From assembly GCA_017417315.1 (NCBI GenBank), contig JAFPZK010000010.1, positions 1-44,091 of the forward strand: a stretch of DNA of 44,091 nt. Reading direction: 5' to 3'. The notes under the pieces were generated by a model. The model was given only the letters and a program-made list of their open reading frames with translations. It made no database searches and was not told where the DNA came from. Origin of the DNA: Bacteroidales bacterium (GTDB lineage: Bacteria > Bacteroidota > Bacteroidia > Bacteroidales > UBA3824). The translations under genes and the position numbers were made by a program. Shown in pieces: positions 1 through 8,260 of this stretch. Within the stretch, counting starts at the first letter, position 1; each line of letters starts with the position of its first letter.

Positions 1-98
1 ATTTTTGCTATACGGTCTTCGCCGTAACCTTTCTCAAAGTGCAAACGCATCACTTCATCGTAATACTTTTGTCGTTTCTCTGTCTTGTCTTTATACAT
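1..98 (-). CDS. Partial HTH protein of an insertion sequence (transposase N-terminus)
   Basis: The first 32 codons of a leftward gene are present, starting at the ATG at 98 and running off the window edge. The visible protein begins MYKDKTEKRQKYYDEVMRLH and continues FEKGYGEDRIAKI. This matches the pattern of short helix-turn-helix proteins that open Bacteroidota insertion sequences, where a polar N-terminus is followed by a first helix and a GYG.xRIAK turn. The IS family cannot be fixed from 32 residues, and an IS-independent HTH protein is also possible. The neighbouring 99-458 region has no conserved gene, which fits the flank of a mobile element. I did not find a convincing terminal inverted repeat. 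Confidence 0.5.
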   Translation of the reverse strand, partial: MYKDKTEKRQKYYDEVMRLHFEKGYGEDRIAK

Positions 99-458
99 TT
101 TGAACTCTTATTAGGAGTCAACTTTTTTCAGATGAAGACATTTCTGCCCGCGTTTGTCTGTTGTAGGTCATTTTGTTTAAATTCCCATTTGGAATTGAAA
201 CATAGGCGCAAGTGGTATGCAAGACTTGTTGTTTAGCATTTTAATCGTCTCATTTTGGACTGAAATCGGTCAAGTCCGACGTAAAAATTGGCGGCGGTGT
301 TTATTTTCATCAAATCATTTGGAATCAGCGGCAGTTGAGCCGACAACATATAAAAAAGAAGGACGTTAGACATTCTCTGAACTCCTCTGTCGGTGCTATT
401 CCAACGGTCAATGACACTGCAAGATACAATTTTTTTTTGTTATAACGAATAAAACCAA
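99..458. other. Gene-poor flank between IS-like gene and esterase promoter
   Basis: About 360 bases without a recognisable conserved gene. Minus-strand reading gives only very short ORFs: 46 codons at 373-233, then about 20 and 16 codons in other frames leading to the HTH gene. CATTTGGAAT occurs twice (near 187 and 315), and GGACT/AGTCC form a weak dyad near 256-274. I see no tRNA, terminator or clear IS end. It is best read as the leader or end region of the truncated mobile element. Confidence 0.4.
233..373 (-). CDS. Possible 46-residue small protein, unknown
   Basis: A minus-strand ORF starts at the ATG at 373 and ends with TAA at 235-233. It encodes 46 residues beginning MSNVLLFYMLSAQLPLIPND and ending with a basic tail (KMRRLKC). 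The ATG is preceded by GAGGAG about eight bases upstream, an unusually good Shine-Dalgarno for this genome. No family is recognised. It could be a leader ORF of the adjacent HTH/transposase gene or simply a chance ORF, and the low score reflects its length and lack of a homologue I know. Confidence 0.22.
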   Translation of the reverse strand: MSNVLLFYMLSAQLPLIPNDLMKINTAANFYVGLDRFQSKMRRLKC

Positions 459-466
459 TATATTTG
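437..466 (+). promoter_or_regulatory. Bacteroidota-type promoter for the SASA-like esterase
   Basis: TTG at 437-439 and TATATTTG at 459-466 are separated by 19 bases, matching the Bacteroidota TTG/TAnnTTTG layout. Transcription would start near 473, which rules out a start codon at 464 and supports the ATG at 491. An 8-base palindrome GTTATAAC (439-446) lies between the elements. Confidence 0.65.
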
Positions 467-490
467 CGTATTAATTTTTACATTAAAGAT

Positions 491-1591
491 ATGAAACGTT
501 TATTATCAATTACACTATTGTTTATGTTCTTGACTGTCAATGCGTTTAGTCAGGACAAAAATTTTTATGTTTATCTTTGTTTAGGTCAGTCAAATATGTA
601 CGGACAAGCACCTTTTACAAGTAAAGACAGCATCGTAAGTCCGAGGTTTCTCAATATGGCGACTTGTAACGATGACGACCGTAAAATCGGCGAGTGGAGA
701 AAAGGTGTTCCGCCCCTTTGTAAACGGTGGTCAAAGTTAGGACCTTCTGACTTTTTTGCCCGCCGTCTGTTGGAAACCTTGCCCGAAAACATCAAAGTCG
801 GAACTTTGGTTGTTGCCGTAAACGGTTGTGCCTCAGACCTTTTTCACAAAGACCTTTGTAAAGCCTACATCGATTCCATCAAACCTGAATGGCAGAGAAA
901 CGAGGTCAAAAAGTACGACGGCAACCCTTTGGCGCGACTTCTCGAATGTGCTAAAAAGGCTCAAAAAGACGGCGTTATCAAAGGCATCATTTATCATCAG
1001 GGCGAAACTGACGCTTACAGCGAAAAGTGGCTTATCAAGATGAAAGAAATTTACGAAAACCTCTTAAACGAACTCAACCTCAATGCCGAAGACGTGCCGC
1101 TGCTTGTCGGCGAAACTATCGGTGCAGACCAAAACGGCGTTTGCGCACATGCCAATCCAACGATTGATAAAATTCATGATTACATTCCTACTGCCTATCC
1201 GATAGCAAGTTACGGCTGTGCGGCGAGTGACGATAACGTGCATTTTTCAAGAGAGGGGTATGAGCGTTTGGGCAGCCGTTATGCCATAAAAATGTTGCAA
1301 CTTTACGGTTATGACGTCCCCGATGACAAGGATTCAAAACTGCAAACCGGCACTAAAATCTCTTTGCCGGAAATTAATGTTAAACTTTCGTCAAAAACGG
1401 TTTTCGTAACCTCAGAAGCGGTTTTAACAAGTGTTGATTTGGTAAGTTATTCGGGCGAAAAACTCAAAACAATACCAATCAAGAACAAAAAGTCATTGAA
1501 AATCAGTCTGAAAAAATATTCTGAGGACAGAATGATTTTGATTTTTAAAACCGATAAAAACGAAAGAGTGCCGAAACAAGTGAATTTATAA
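491..1591 (+). CDS. Secreted SGNH/CE6-like carbohydrate acetylesterase (SASA domain)
   Basis: Predicted exported esterase of 366 residues, related to the sialate-O-acetylesterase/acetylxylan-esterase (CE6, SASA) group that removes acetyl groups from sugars. Residues 1-20 form a signal peptide ending NAFSQ. The nucleophile block GQSNM is at 32-36 (Ser34). A YHQGE block sits near 168-172, and the catalytic Asp-His pair DNVH is at 248-251, followed by the family-typical FSREGYERLGSRYA. The last 70 residues form a beta-rich tail somewhat like a degenerate type IX sorting domain, so its route beyond the periplasm is uncertain. The start at 491 was preferred over an upstream in-frame start because that one overlaps the -7 element and would bury the signal peptide. 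No glycan-utilisation genes lie beside it, so the substrate is unknown. Confidence 0.8.
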   Translation: MKRLLSITLLFMFLTVNAFSQDKNFYVYLCLGQSNMYGQAPFTSKDSIVSPRFLNMATCNDDDRKIGEWRKGVPPLCKRWSKLGPSDFFARRLLETLPENIKVGTLVVAVNGCASDLFHKDLCKAYIDSIKPEWQRNEVKKYDGNPLARLLECAKKAQKDGVIKGIIYHQGETDAYSEKWLIKMKEIYENLLNELNLNAEDVPLLVGETIGADQNGVCAHANPTIDKIHDYIPTAYPIASYGCAASDDNVHFSREGYERLGSRYAIKMLQLYGYDVPDDKDSKLQTGTKISLPEINVKLSSKTVFVTSEAVLTSVDLVSYSGEKLKTIPIKNKKSLKISLKKYSEDRMILIFKTDKNERVPKQVNL

Positions 1592-1612
1592 GCACTTTTT
1601 CATTAAAAAAAT

Positions 1613-1643
1613 TTGTTATAACCGATAATTCGTTGTATATTTG
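1613..1643 (+). promoter_or_regulatory. Promoter of the purine operon
   Basis: TTG at 1613-1615 and TATATTTG at 1636-1643 are separated by 20 bases. The same GTTATAAC palindrome seen at the esterase promoter occurs again at 1615-1622, directly after the TTG. Transcription would start about 1650, just before the ATG at 1667. No other promoter is seen until 4247, which fits a three-gene operon. Confidence 0.6.
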
Positions 1644-1666
1644 GCTCTGAAAAAAATTAGTTGTTT

Positions 1667-2356
1667 ATGGGAATAGAAAATGAAAAAAATACGGTCATCG
1701 CCCTTGATGCCGAAAAAGTATGTGTCCCTGAATATCACGGTATGTTCAAGAAGAAAAACTCTGCAATCGAATATGTCCCTTATCCGATTGAAAATCATAT
1801 ATATATGCTAAAACAGAGTTACCGCGAAACCATAGTCGGCGAAATCCTCAAAACCAAAAAATTCGGAAAAAGACCGCCGAAATTTCTCGCAACTTTCTTG
1901 AAAAACACTTACGGAATGACACTTTACGAAATGTTTTTCAGACCTTATTATCAAAAATTTTTCCCTGACGACATAAAAAACGTTCTATTCTCTGAGACTG
2001 AAACCTTTTTCAGAAAAACCTCCGCGAAAGAAATTCTGCTCGCAAATTTCAATTGCGCGGGAGGAAATTCCGGCTCAAATGACGAACTTCCGTTGCCTCA
2101 AATCACTTTAACACAAGCCTTTGTGAAAGTTGACAGAAATTCCTACACCGAAGTCCTAATCCCCGACGAAAACCTTAAAGCATTTAGAATCAAATGTTTG
2201 AAGCCTGAGGATTCTTGCGGTAAGGATTATAACGCAATCGTGGAATTTGTGGGAGATGTTTCAAAAGAGGACATCGAGGCTGAACTCTTGAAACTGCCTC
2301 TTAATCCGAGGCTTATTTGCAACGAATCAGAAAACAATCATAACGAAATACAATGA
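1667..2356 (+). CDS. Truncated UDP-galactopyranose-mutase-like protein lacking the FAD-binding domain
   Basis: 229 residues. From memory of the UGM / protoporphyrinogen-oxidase-like flavoprotein family, three stretches match in the right order. YPIENHIYML is near residues 42-51, TLYEMFFRPYYQKFF near 84-98, and a C-terminal block (IVEFVGDVSKEDIEAELLKL, then PLNPR) near 187-212. The N-terminal GxGxxG Rossmann motif and much of the middle of the roughly 430-residue family are absent, so it should not bind FAD in the normal way. The frame is open and its TGA overlaps the ATG of the IMP cyclohydrolase (ATGA at 2353-2356), so it is translationally coupled to the purine genes. It may be a decayed paralogue or a repurposed non-enzymatic protein. 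I used the ATG at 1667 rather than a TTG at 1661. Confidence 0.6.
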   Translation: MGIENEKNTVIALDAEKVCVPEYHGMFKKKNSAIEYVPYPIENHIYMLKQSYRETIVGEILKTKKFGKRPPKFLATFLKNTYGMTLYEMFFRPYYQKFFPDDIKNVLFSETETFFRKTSAKEILLANFNCAGGNSGSNDELPLPQITLTQAFVKVDRNSYTEVLIPDENLKAFRIKCLKPEDSCGKDYNAIVEFVGDVSKEDIEAELLKLPLNPRLICNESENNHNEIQ

Positions 2357-3069
2357 AATTAGAAACTTTATCAACGGAGATTTCCAAAACTTCGTACCCG
2401 GGTAGGGGCATTGTTATCGGAAAATCTCAGGACGGCAAATACGCCGTAACCGCTTATTTTATAATGGGAAGGAGCGAAAACTCCCGCAACAGAATTTTTG
2501 TTGAAGACGGCGAGGGTATCCGCACCGAGGCTTTTGACCCGAAAAAATTAAAAGACCCGTCATTAATCATTTATTCTCCCGTGCGCGTTCTCGGCAACAA
2601 CACAATCGTTACCAACGGCGACCAAACCGACACCATTTACGACAATATGAACGCTCAAATGACGTTTGAACAGTCGCTTCTTTGCCGACAGTTTGAACCC
2701 GATGCGCCGAACTTTACGCCGAGAATTTCAGGCGTTATGAACGTCTGCGACAACAAATTTTCGTTCTATATGTCGATTTTGAAATCTGACGAAGGACGCC
2801 CCGAATCCAACTGCCGTTACACGTTCCATTATGACAATCCGATAGCGGGCGAAGGACGTTTTATCCACACTTATCAAGGCGACGGCAATCCGCTTCCGAG
2901 TTTTGAAGGCGAACCTCAAAGAGTTGACATTAAGGGCGGTATAGATGAGTTTACAAACACAGTTTGGAACGCTCTCAACCCCGACAACAAAGTATCGCTT
3001 TTCACCCGTTTTATTGAAATCTCGACGGGAAAATACACTTCTAAAATCATCAATAAAAACGTAAAATAA
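2353..3069 (+). CDS. IMP cyclohydrolase (PurO-like)
   Basis: 238-residue cytosolic enzyme predicted to close the ring of FAICAR to give IMP, the last step of de novo purine synthesis. The N-terminal YPGRGIVIG block, followed by an aligned set of short beta strands (AVTAYFIMGRSENSRNR) and GDQTDTIYDNM, is typical of the stand-alone IMP cyclohydrolase family related to archaeal PurO. It is not the MGS-fold domain of bacterial PurH. Its stop overlaps the next ATG (TAATG at 3067-3071), placing it directly before the formyltransferase that makes its substrate. The adjacency strongly supports the assignment. Family naming is from recognition of the sequence pattern, not from a search. Confidence 0.82.
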   Translation: MKLETLSTEISKTSYPGRGIVIGKSQDGKYAVTAYFIMGRSENSRNRIFVEDGEGIRTEAFDPKKLKDPSLIIYSPVRVLGNNTIVTNGDQTDTIYDNMNAQMTFEQSLLCRQFEPDAPNFTPRISGVMNVCDNKFSFYMSILKSDEGRPESNCRYTFHYDNPIAGEGRFIHTYQGDGNPLPSFEGEPQRVDIKGGIDEFTNTVWNALNPDNKVSLFTRFIEISTGKYTSKIINKNVK

Positions 3070-4247
3070 TGAAAGAATATCAGTTGAAATACGGTTGCAA
3101 CCCCAATCAAAAACCGGCGAGGATTTTCATGGAAAACGGCGAATTGCCGGTTGAAGTTCTTAACGGTCGTGCCGGATATATTAATTTTCTTGACGCTTTC
3201 AACGGTTGGCAACTTGTCAGCGAACTTAAAAAAGCGACGAGTTTACCTGCTGCAACTTCGTTCAAACACGTTTCGCCGGCGGGTGCTGCGGTAGGTTTGC
3301 CGCTCAGCGATGTTGAAAAACAGATTTATTGGGTTCAGGATTTGGACATCGAATTTACGCCCTTGGCAAATGCTTATATCAGGGCTCGCGGTGCTGACAG
3401 AATGTCGTCTTTCGGCGATTTTATTTCGCTTTCTGACGTTTGCGACAAGAGTACGGCACTCGTTATCAAGAGAGAAGTTTCGGACGGCGTAATCGCTCCG
3501 GGCTACACCGACGAGGCGTTAGAAATCTTGAAACAGAAGAAAAACGGCAATTATTGCATTATTAAAATTGACGAAAATTACCGTCCCGAGGCTATCGAGC
3601 GCAAGCAAGTTTTCGGAATCACTTTCGAGCAGGGCAGAAACGAACTTACGATTACTGACGACTTTTTTGACAATATCGTTACCGAAAACAAAGCCCTCAC
3701 AAAAGAGGCAAAAATAGATTTGACCGTTGCGATGATAACCTTGAAATATACTCAGTCAAATTCGGTTTGTTACGTGAAGAACGGTCAGGCGATAGGTATC
3801 GGTGCGGGGCAGCAGTCAAGGATTCACTGTACGAGATTAGCGGGTCAGAAGGCTGACAACTGGTGGCTCAGACAATCTCCGGAAGTTCTTGGTTTACAGT
3901 TTGTTGACGGCATCAAACGTCCTGACAGAGACAATACCATCGACATTTATATGTCTGACGATTATGACGATGTTTTGGCGGAAGGTCAGTGGCAAAAATT
4001 CTTCAAAGTTAAGCCTGAGGTTTTCACCCGCGAGAAAAAACGCGCTTGGCTTGACAAAAACACGGGCGTTTCGTTAGGCTCTGACGCATTTTTCCCGTTT
4101 GGAGACAACGTTGAAAGGGCTAAAAAATCGGGCGTAAAATTCATCGCTCAACCGGGCGGTTCGCTTAGAGACGACAACGTTATCGAAACTTGTAACAAAT
4201 ACGGTATCGTAATGAGTTTCACAGGGATAAGGTTGTTTCACCATTAA
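3069..4247 (+). CDS. purH: Stand-alone AICAR formyltransferase (PurH C-terminal half)
   Basis: 392-residue protein equivalent to the C-terminal AICAR transformylase domain of PurH. It transfers the formyl group of 10-formyl-THF to AICAR, giving FAICAR. It begins YQLKYGCNPNQKPAR, contains the catalytic Lys-His block SFKHVSPAGAA near residues 64-74, NSVCYVKNGQAIGIGAGQQS near 230-250, and ends with the family signature TGIRLFHH. The cyclohydrolase half of ordinary bifunctional PurH is absent and is supplied by the gene just upstream. A strong intrinsic terminator follows within 10 bases, closing the operon. Confidence 0.9.
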   Translation: MKEYQLKYGCNPNQKPARIFMENGELPVEVLNGRAGYINFLDAFNGWQLVSELKKATSLPAATSFKHVSPAGAAVGLPLSDVEKQIYWVQDLDIEFTPLANAYIRARGADRMSSFGDFISLSDVCDKSTALVIKREVSDGVIAPGYTDEALEILKQKKNGNYCIIKIDENYRPEAIERKQVFGITFEQGRNELTITDDFFDNIVTENKALTKEAKIDLTVAMITLKYTQSNSVCYVKNGQAIGIGAGQQSRIHCTRLAGQKADNWWLRQSPEVLGLQFVDGIKRPDRDNTIDIYMSDDYDDVLAEGQWQKFFKVKPEVFTREKKRAWLDKNTGVSLGSDAFFPFGDNVERAKKSGVKFIAQPGGSLRDDNVIETCNKYGIVMSFTGIRLFHH

Positions 4248-4254
4248 AAAAAAT

Positions 4255-4293
4255 GAGGTTGTCTTCTAAAAATTAGGACAACCTCTTTTTTTT
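4255..4293. terminator. Intrinsic terminator after the purine operon (bidirectional)
   Basis: GAGGTTGTC (4255-4263) pairs with GACAACCTC (4277-4285) across a 13-base loop. A T run follows on the plus strand and an A run precedes the stem, so it should stop transcription from both the purine operon and the leftward PIN remnant, whose stop codon lies at 4292-4294. Confidence 0.85.
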
Positions 4294-4459
4294 ATTTTAT
4301 TACAGATTTCAAATATCCCAAACTAACAGGTAAAATGTTGATGTCTTTAAACGAGGAAAAATCGGAGATATTGTTCGTTAGAATTGCATAGCACTTTTCC
4401 TTTTTGCACAAGATAGCATGTGAACACAAAATTCTGTCTCCATTACGCAACCTTGACAT
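4292..4459 (-). pseudogene. Remnant of a PIN-domain toxin (C-terminal ~50 residues)
   Basis: A minus-strand ORF from an ATG at 4459 to TAA at 4294-4292 encodes 55 residues. Its core runs LRNGDRILCSHAILC, then CYAILTNNISDF and INILPV. This is the pattern of the last third of a PIN-domain ribonuclease: an LR.GD.ilcahAil helix, then the T.N..DF strand-turn that carries a late acidic residue. The first two thirds, with the other metal-binding acids, are missing, so it cannot be an active nuclease. It overlaps the end of the small upstream gene by 17 bases in another frame, as toxin genes often overlap their antitoxin. Most likely it is an internally deleted toxin-antitoxin module. Confidence 0.6.
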
Positions 4460-4628
4460 TGTACCTCAATTTTTCTTCCGTAGAAAGCATATCAAGATTG
4501 GAAGCAATATAGTTGTGTTTTACCAGAAACAGAAATTCTGTATACGAAAGCCCCGCTTTTTTTTGCAGTAGTTTGAAAAGTTCTTCCGTAATCTTTTTCT
4601 CATCTTTATTTTGAAGTTCTTTTGCCAT
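4443..4628 (-). CDS. Putative antitoxin-like small protein upstream of the PIN remnant
   Basis: 61 residues, charged and helical, starting MAKELQNKDEKKITEELFKL and ending YNVKVA. I do not recognise a named antitoxin family. Size, charge, own promoter and position immediately before and overlapping the PIN-like fragment suggest it was or is the antitoxin of the pair. With the toxin apparently broken it may be a leftover. No DNA-binding motif can be assigned confidently. Confidence 0.5.
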   Translation of the reverse strand: MAKELQNKDEKKITEELFKLLQKKAGLSYTEFLFLVKHNYIASNLDMLSTEEKLRYNVKVA

Positions 4629-4651
4629 AACAATTATATTTTTATTGGTTG

Positions 4652-4681
4652 CAAATATAGCGATATTTTTTTAGTTACCAA
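4652..4681 (-). promoter_or_regulatory. Promoter of the antitoxin/PIN remnant
   Basis: On the minus strand, TATATTTG (4659-4652) with a TTG at 4681-4679 gives 19 bases spacing. The ATG at 4628 lies about 24 bases downstream. Confidence 0.6.
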
Positions 4682-4693
4682 CACTTTTTCAAT

Positions 4694-4724
4694 AAAAAAA
4701 ACCGGCGATTCGCCGGTTTTTTTT
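4694..4724. terminator. Intrinsic terminator downstream of secA
   Basis: CCGGCG (4702-4707) and CGCCGG (4711-4716) form a tight GC stem with a three-base loop. It is flanked by eight A and eight T, so it works in both orientations. It lies 14 bases beyond the secA stop. Confidence 0.88.
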
Positions 4725-4737
4725 ATGAAGGTTTTCT

Positions 4738-7700
4738 TTATTCTTCTAATCCTTTTCCGTGGCAGTTTTTGTATTTTTTACCGCTGCCGCAGGGACAAGG
4801 GTCGTTTCTGCCGATTTTTTTTTCGCCCCTTACTATCGGCTGAGGTTTCGGCTCATCGGGTTGTTTTTGCTGCAGAGGCTGAGGTTTCGGCTCGTCAGTA
4901 ATCTTTTGAGCCTCCGCCTGAGTTGCTTTCATACGCTCTTGTTCGCGTTTTTGAGCCATTGCAGCCGCCTGTGCCTGTGCTAATGCAGCCGCCTGAGCGC
5001 GTGCTACTTCTTCGGGGTCGCGAACGGGAATCTGTCCGCGCATTATCGTCGAAATTATCGTCTTGTTATTCTGGTCTAACATCTTGTCAAACATCTCGTT
5101 AGACTCTATTTTGAAAATAACCAACGGGTCTTTCTGCGCGTAGGTTACGGTCTGAACCGCTTGTTTCAAATCGTCCAAATCTCTCAAATGTGCTTTCCAA
5201 TTCTCGTCGATTGTTATCAACATAATGATTTTTTCAAACGACTTGGTGATTTCGCGGCACTCGGTCTCGTATGCTTTTTTCAAGTTGACACGGATTTGGA
5301 AAATTCTGCGACCGTCAGTAATCGGAATAACAATGTACTCGTATCTGTCGCTGAATTTTTCGTAAACTTCCTTGATTTGAGGCATTGCCATATCGCGGAT
5401 AAGTTTCATTTTTTGTGCCAAATTGTTGAAAGCGGTTTCAAAAAGTTTGTCTGCGATTTTTTCGTTTGAAAGTTTCAAGAAATCGTCTTCCGTAACGGGA
5501 TTTTGAATGCCCAAACTCTTTGACACTTCGAGTGAGAAAACTGCGTAATCGCCCTCGTTATGATAAACGTTAGCAAGACTTTCGCAAGTGTCGTTCAACA
5601 TATTCGTCAGTTCGATGTCAAGACCTTCGCCGAAAAGTGCGTTTCTGCGCTGACGGTAGATAACCTCACGCTGTTTGTTCATCACATCGTCGTATTCCAA
5701 AAGGCGTTTACGGATACCGAAGTTGTTTTCTTCAACTTTTTTCTGCGCCCTTTCGATTGACTTCGTAACTATCTTGTGCTGAATAACTTCGCCTTCTTCC
5801 AAGCCCATTCTGTCCATCAAAGCCGCAATTCTTTCGCTTCCGAAAAGTCTCATCAAATTGTCTTCCAACGAAACAAAAAACTGTGAACTTCCGGGGTCTC
5901 CCTGACGTCCGGCACGACCTCTCAACTGACGGTCAACACGTCTTGATTCGTGTCTTTCAGTACCGATGATTGCGAGTCCGCCTTTGGCTTTTACCTCGTC
6001 AGAAAGTTTGATGTCGGTACCACGACCCGCCATGTTGGTTGCAATCGTAATTGTTCCGCTCTGACCGGCTTTCGCAACGATGTCAGCCTCGCGTGCGTGC
6101 TGTTTTGCATTCAAGACCTGATGATCAAGTTTTCTCATCATCAACATCTTGCTCAACAATTCTGAAACTTCGACCGACGTTGTGCCGACAAGCACCGGTC
6201 TGCCTTCGTTGTGAAGACGTTCAACTTCTTGAATTACAGCGTTATATTTTTCACGTTTGGTCTTGTAAACCAAATCGTTTTCGTCTTTTCTGATAACCGG
6301 ACGGTTGGTCGGAATAACACAAACGTCAAGTTTGTAAATCTCCCAAAATTCGCCCGCTTCCGTTTCCGCAGTACCTGTCATACCGGCAATTTTCTCGTAC
6401 ATACGGAAGTAGTTTTGAAGCGTTATCGTCGCAAATGTCTGGGTTGCAGCCTCTACTTTAACGTTTTCTTTCGCCTCGATTGCCTGATGAAGTCCGTCGG
6501 AATAACGTCTGCCTTCCATGATACGACCGGTCTGTTCGTCCACGATTTTTACTTTGTTGTCGATGACCACGTATTCCTGGTCTTTTTCAAACATCGTGTA
6601 GGCTTTAAGCAACTGATTGATAGTGTGAATGCGCTCCGATTTAACCGCAAATTCTGACATAAGTTTGTCTTTTTTTGCGACTTTTTCTTCGTCCGAAAGG
6701 TCAGAATGTTCGATTTCTGCAACTTCGCTTCCGACGTCAGGCATAACGAAAAACTGCGGGTCGTCAGAATTGCCGGTGATAAGGTCGATACCTTTTTCGG
6801 TCAAATCCACCGAATTTTGTTTTTCCTCGATGACAAAGTAAAGTTCGTCGGTGATTTCGGGCATACGTTTGTTGTTTTCTGCCATGTATTCACCTTCGGT
6901 AGCGTTCAAAAGTACTTTGTTACCTTCTTCGCTGAGGAATTTTATGAGTGCGTTATTTTTCGGAAGACCTTTCCATGCTTTCAACAATTTAACACCGCCT
7001 TGTGTTTTGTCTCCTTTTTTAATAAGTGCTTTTGCCTCGTTGAGGAGTTTGTTGACAAGTTGTTTTTGATGTTCTACGAGTTGAACGACTCTCGGTTTTA
7101 AGTCCATGAAAAGTTGCATATCGTTTCCTGCTTTTGCGACAGGACCGCTGATGATAAGCGGTGTGCGGGCATCGTCGATTAACACCGAGTCAACTTCGTC
7201 GACGATTGCAAAAACGTGTTTTCTCTGAACCAACTCTTCGGGAGTAGAACACATATTATCTCTCAAATAGTCGAAACCGAACTCGTTGTTAGTTCCGAAA
7301 GTGATGTCAGAATAATATGCGTTGCGGCGTTGCGGTGAATTAGGCTGATGTTTGTCGATACAATCAACGCTAAGACCGTGAAACATATACAACATTCCCA
7401 TCCATTCGGAGTCACGTTTTGCAAGGTAATCGTTGACGGTAACAACGTGTACGCCTCTGCCTGTCAGCGCGTTAAGAAAAACGGGGAGAGTTGCAACGAG
7501 GGTTTTACCTTCGCCGGTTGCCATTTCTGCAATTTTGCCTTCGTGAAGCGCGATACCGCCGATGATTTGGACGTCATAATGAACCATGTTCCAAGTCAAA
7601 AGGTTTCCGCCGGCTCTCCAAGTGCGGTTGTAATATGCTTTGTCGTTGTCAATTCTGATATTCTCGAATTTCATGGCGAGTTCACGGTCAAATTGAGTTG

Positions 7701-8103
7701 CCGTAACCTCTACTTCTTCGTTTTCTTTGAAACGTCTTGCAGTGTCTTTTATGATTGCAAATGCCTGAGGCAGAATTTCGTTGAGTTTTTCTTTGAGAAT
7801 CTCTTGAATGTGTTTTTCAGATGCCTCAATGTTGTCATAAAGTGCTTCCTGTTCTTTAACCGTCAGATTTGCAGAAGATTCCAATTGTTTTTTGTATTCA
7901 GAAAGATATGTTTCTTCTTCACTGACGGCTTGTTTTAAATCTTGTCTTAACTTTTGGGTCAAAGCCCTTAATTCATCATTGCTTAAACTATTAAGTTTTG
8001 CATATTCGGCGTTGACTTGTGCGACTATTGGCATCATTCTTTTGATGTCTTTTGACGATTTGTCGCCGAAAAAGGACTTAAAAATATTTTGAAGTAAACT
8101 CAT
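4738..8103 (-). CDS. secA: Preprotein translocase ATPase SecA
   Basis: 1121-residue motor of the Sec pathway; it binds presecretory proteins and drives them through SecYEG using ATP. Walker A is MATGEGKT near 194-201. The DEAD-like Walker B is [20 protein letters not shown], followed by the second helicase half ([32 protein letters not shown]). It ends with a zinc-binding SEC-C tail (Cys1103, Cys1105, Cys1114, His1115). At 1121 residues it is about 220 longer than the E. coli protein. There is a roughly 90-residue charged helical insertion before Walker A and a large insertion after VDEVDSVL..., both usual in Bacteroidota. A linker repeats DEPKPQP twice before the tail. The gene stands alone between a terminator and a divergent promoter region. 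Confidence 0.98.
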   Translation of the reverse strand: MSLLQNIFKSFFGDKSSKDIKRMMPIVAQVNAEYAKLNSLSNDELRALTQKLRQDLKQAVSEEETYLSEYKKQLESSANLTVKEQEALYDNIEASEKHIQEILKEKLNEILPQAFAIIKDTARRFKENEEVEVTATQFDRELAMKFENIRIDNDKAYYNRTWRAGGNLLTWNMVHYDVQIIGGIALHEGKIAEMATGEGKTLVATLPVFLNALTGRGVHVVTVNDYLAKRDSEWMGMLYMFHGLSVDCIDKHQPNSPQRRNAYYSDITFGTNNEFGFDYLRDNMCSTPEELVQRKHVFAIVDEVDSVLIDDARTPLIISGPVAKAGNDMQLFMDLKPRVVQLVEHQKQLVNKLLNEAKALIKKGDKTQGGVKLLKAWKGLPKNNALIKFLSEEGNKVLLNATEGEYMAENNKRMPEITDELYFVIEEKQNSVDLTEKGIDLITGNSDDPQFFVMPDVGSEVAEIEHSDLSDEEKVAKKDKLMSEFAVKSERIHTINQLLKAYTMFEKDQEYVVIDNKVKIVDEQTGRIMEGRRYSDGLHQAIEAKENVKVEAATQTFATITLQNYFRMYEKIAGMTGTAETEAGEFWEIYKLDVCVIPTNRPVIRKDENDLVYKTKREKYNAVIQEVERLHNEGRPVLVGTTSVEVSELLSKMLMMRKLDHQVLNAKQHAREADIVAKAGQSGTITIATNMAGRGTDIKLSDEVKAKGGLAIIGTERHESRRVDRQLRGRAGRQGDPGSSQFFVSLEDNLMRLFGSERIAALMDRMGLEEGEVIQHKIVTKSIERAQKKVEENNFGIRKRLLEYDDVMNKQREVIYRQRRNALFGEGLDIELTNMLNDTCESLANVYHNEGDYAVFSLEVSKSLGIQNPVTEDDFLKLSNEKIADKLFETAFNNLAQKMKLIRDMAMPQIKEVYEKFSDRYEYIVIPITDGRRIFQIRVNLKKAYETECREITKSFEKIIMLITIDENWKAHLRDLDDLKQAVQTVTYAQKDPLVIFKIESNEMFDKMLDQNNKTIISTIMRGQIPVRDPEEVARAQAAALAQAQAAAMAQKREQERMKATQAEAQKITDEPKPQPLQQKQPDEPKPQPIVRGEKKIGRNDPCPCGSGKKYKNCHGKGLEE

Positions 8104-8174
8104 TTATATTTTAATTTTTTATTATTTTGCTGATTATTAATAATTTGGACATTTTAGCCCGCAAAATTGCAATG

Positions 8175-8182
8175 CAAAGTTA
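8175..8182 (-). promoter_or_regulatory. Probable secA -7 element
   Basis: TAACTTTG on the minus strand fits TAnnTTTG and lies about 70 bases before the secA ATG. No TTG is seen at the expected upstream distance, so the call is tentative. Confidence 0.4.
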
Positions 8183-8233
8183 AATTTTTTTCTTTAAAAA
8201 CAGAATATTAATTTAAATAAAAATTTTTTTAAT

Positions 8234-8241
8234 TAATTTTG
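8234..8241 (+). promoter_or_regulatory. -7 element of the rlmD promoter
   Basis: TAATTTTG followed by GCGGCG, about 20 bases before the ATG at 8261. No clear TTG upstream; the region is nearly all A and T. Confidence 0.55.
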
Positions 8242-8260
8242 CGGCGTAAAAAAAACAATT

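Noticed and set aside
39..236. 65-codon plus-strand ORF with a hydrophobic start
   Set aside because: Antisense to the visible IS-like HTH gene; no promoter or conserved product.
320..375. Possible integron attC-like site (GTTAGAC core near 365)
   Set aside because: A single core-like heptamer with no matching second core, no long imperfect stem and no integrase or cassette array in view.
6211..6657. 148-codon plus-strand ORF opposite secA
   Set aside because: Phe/Val-rich shadow of SecA codons; no start context or recognisable domain. The same applies to the other plus-strand ORFs between 4759 and 8092.
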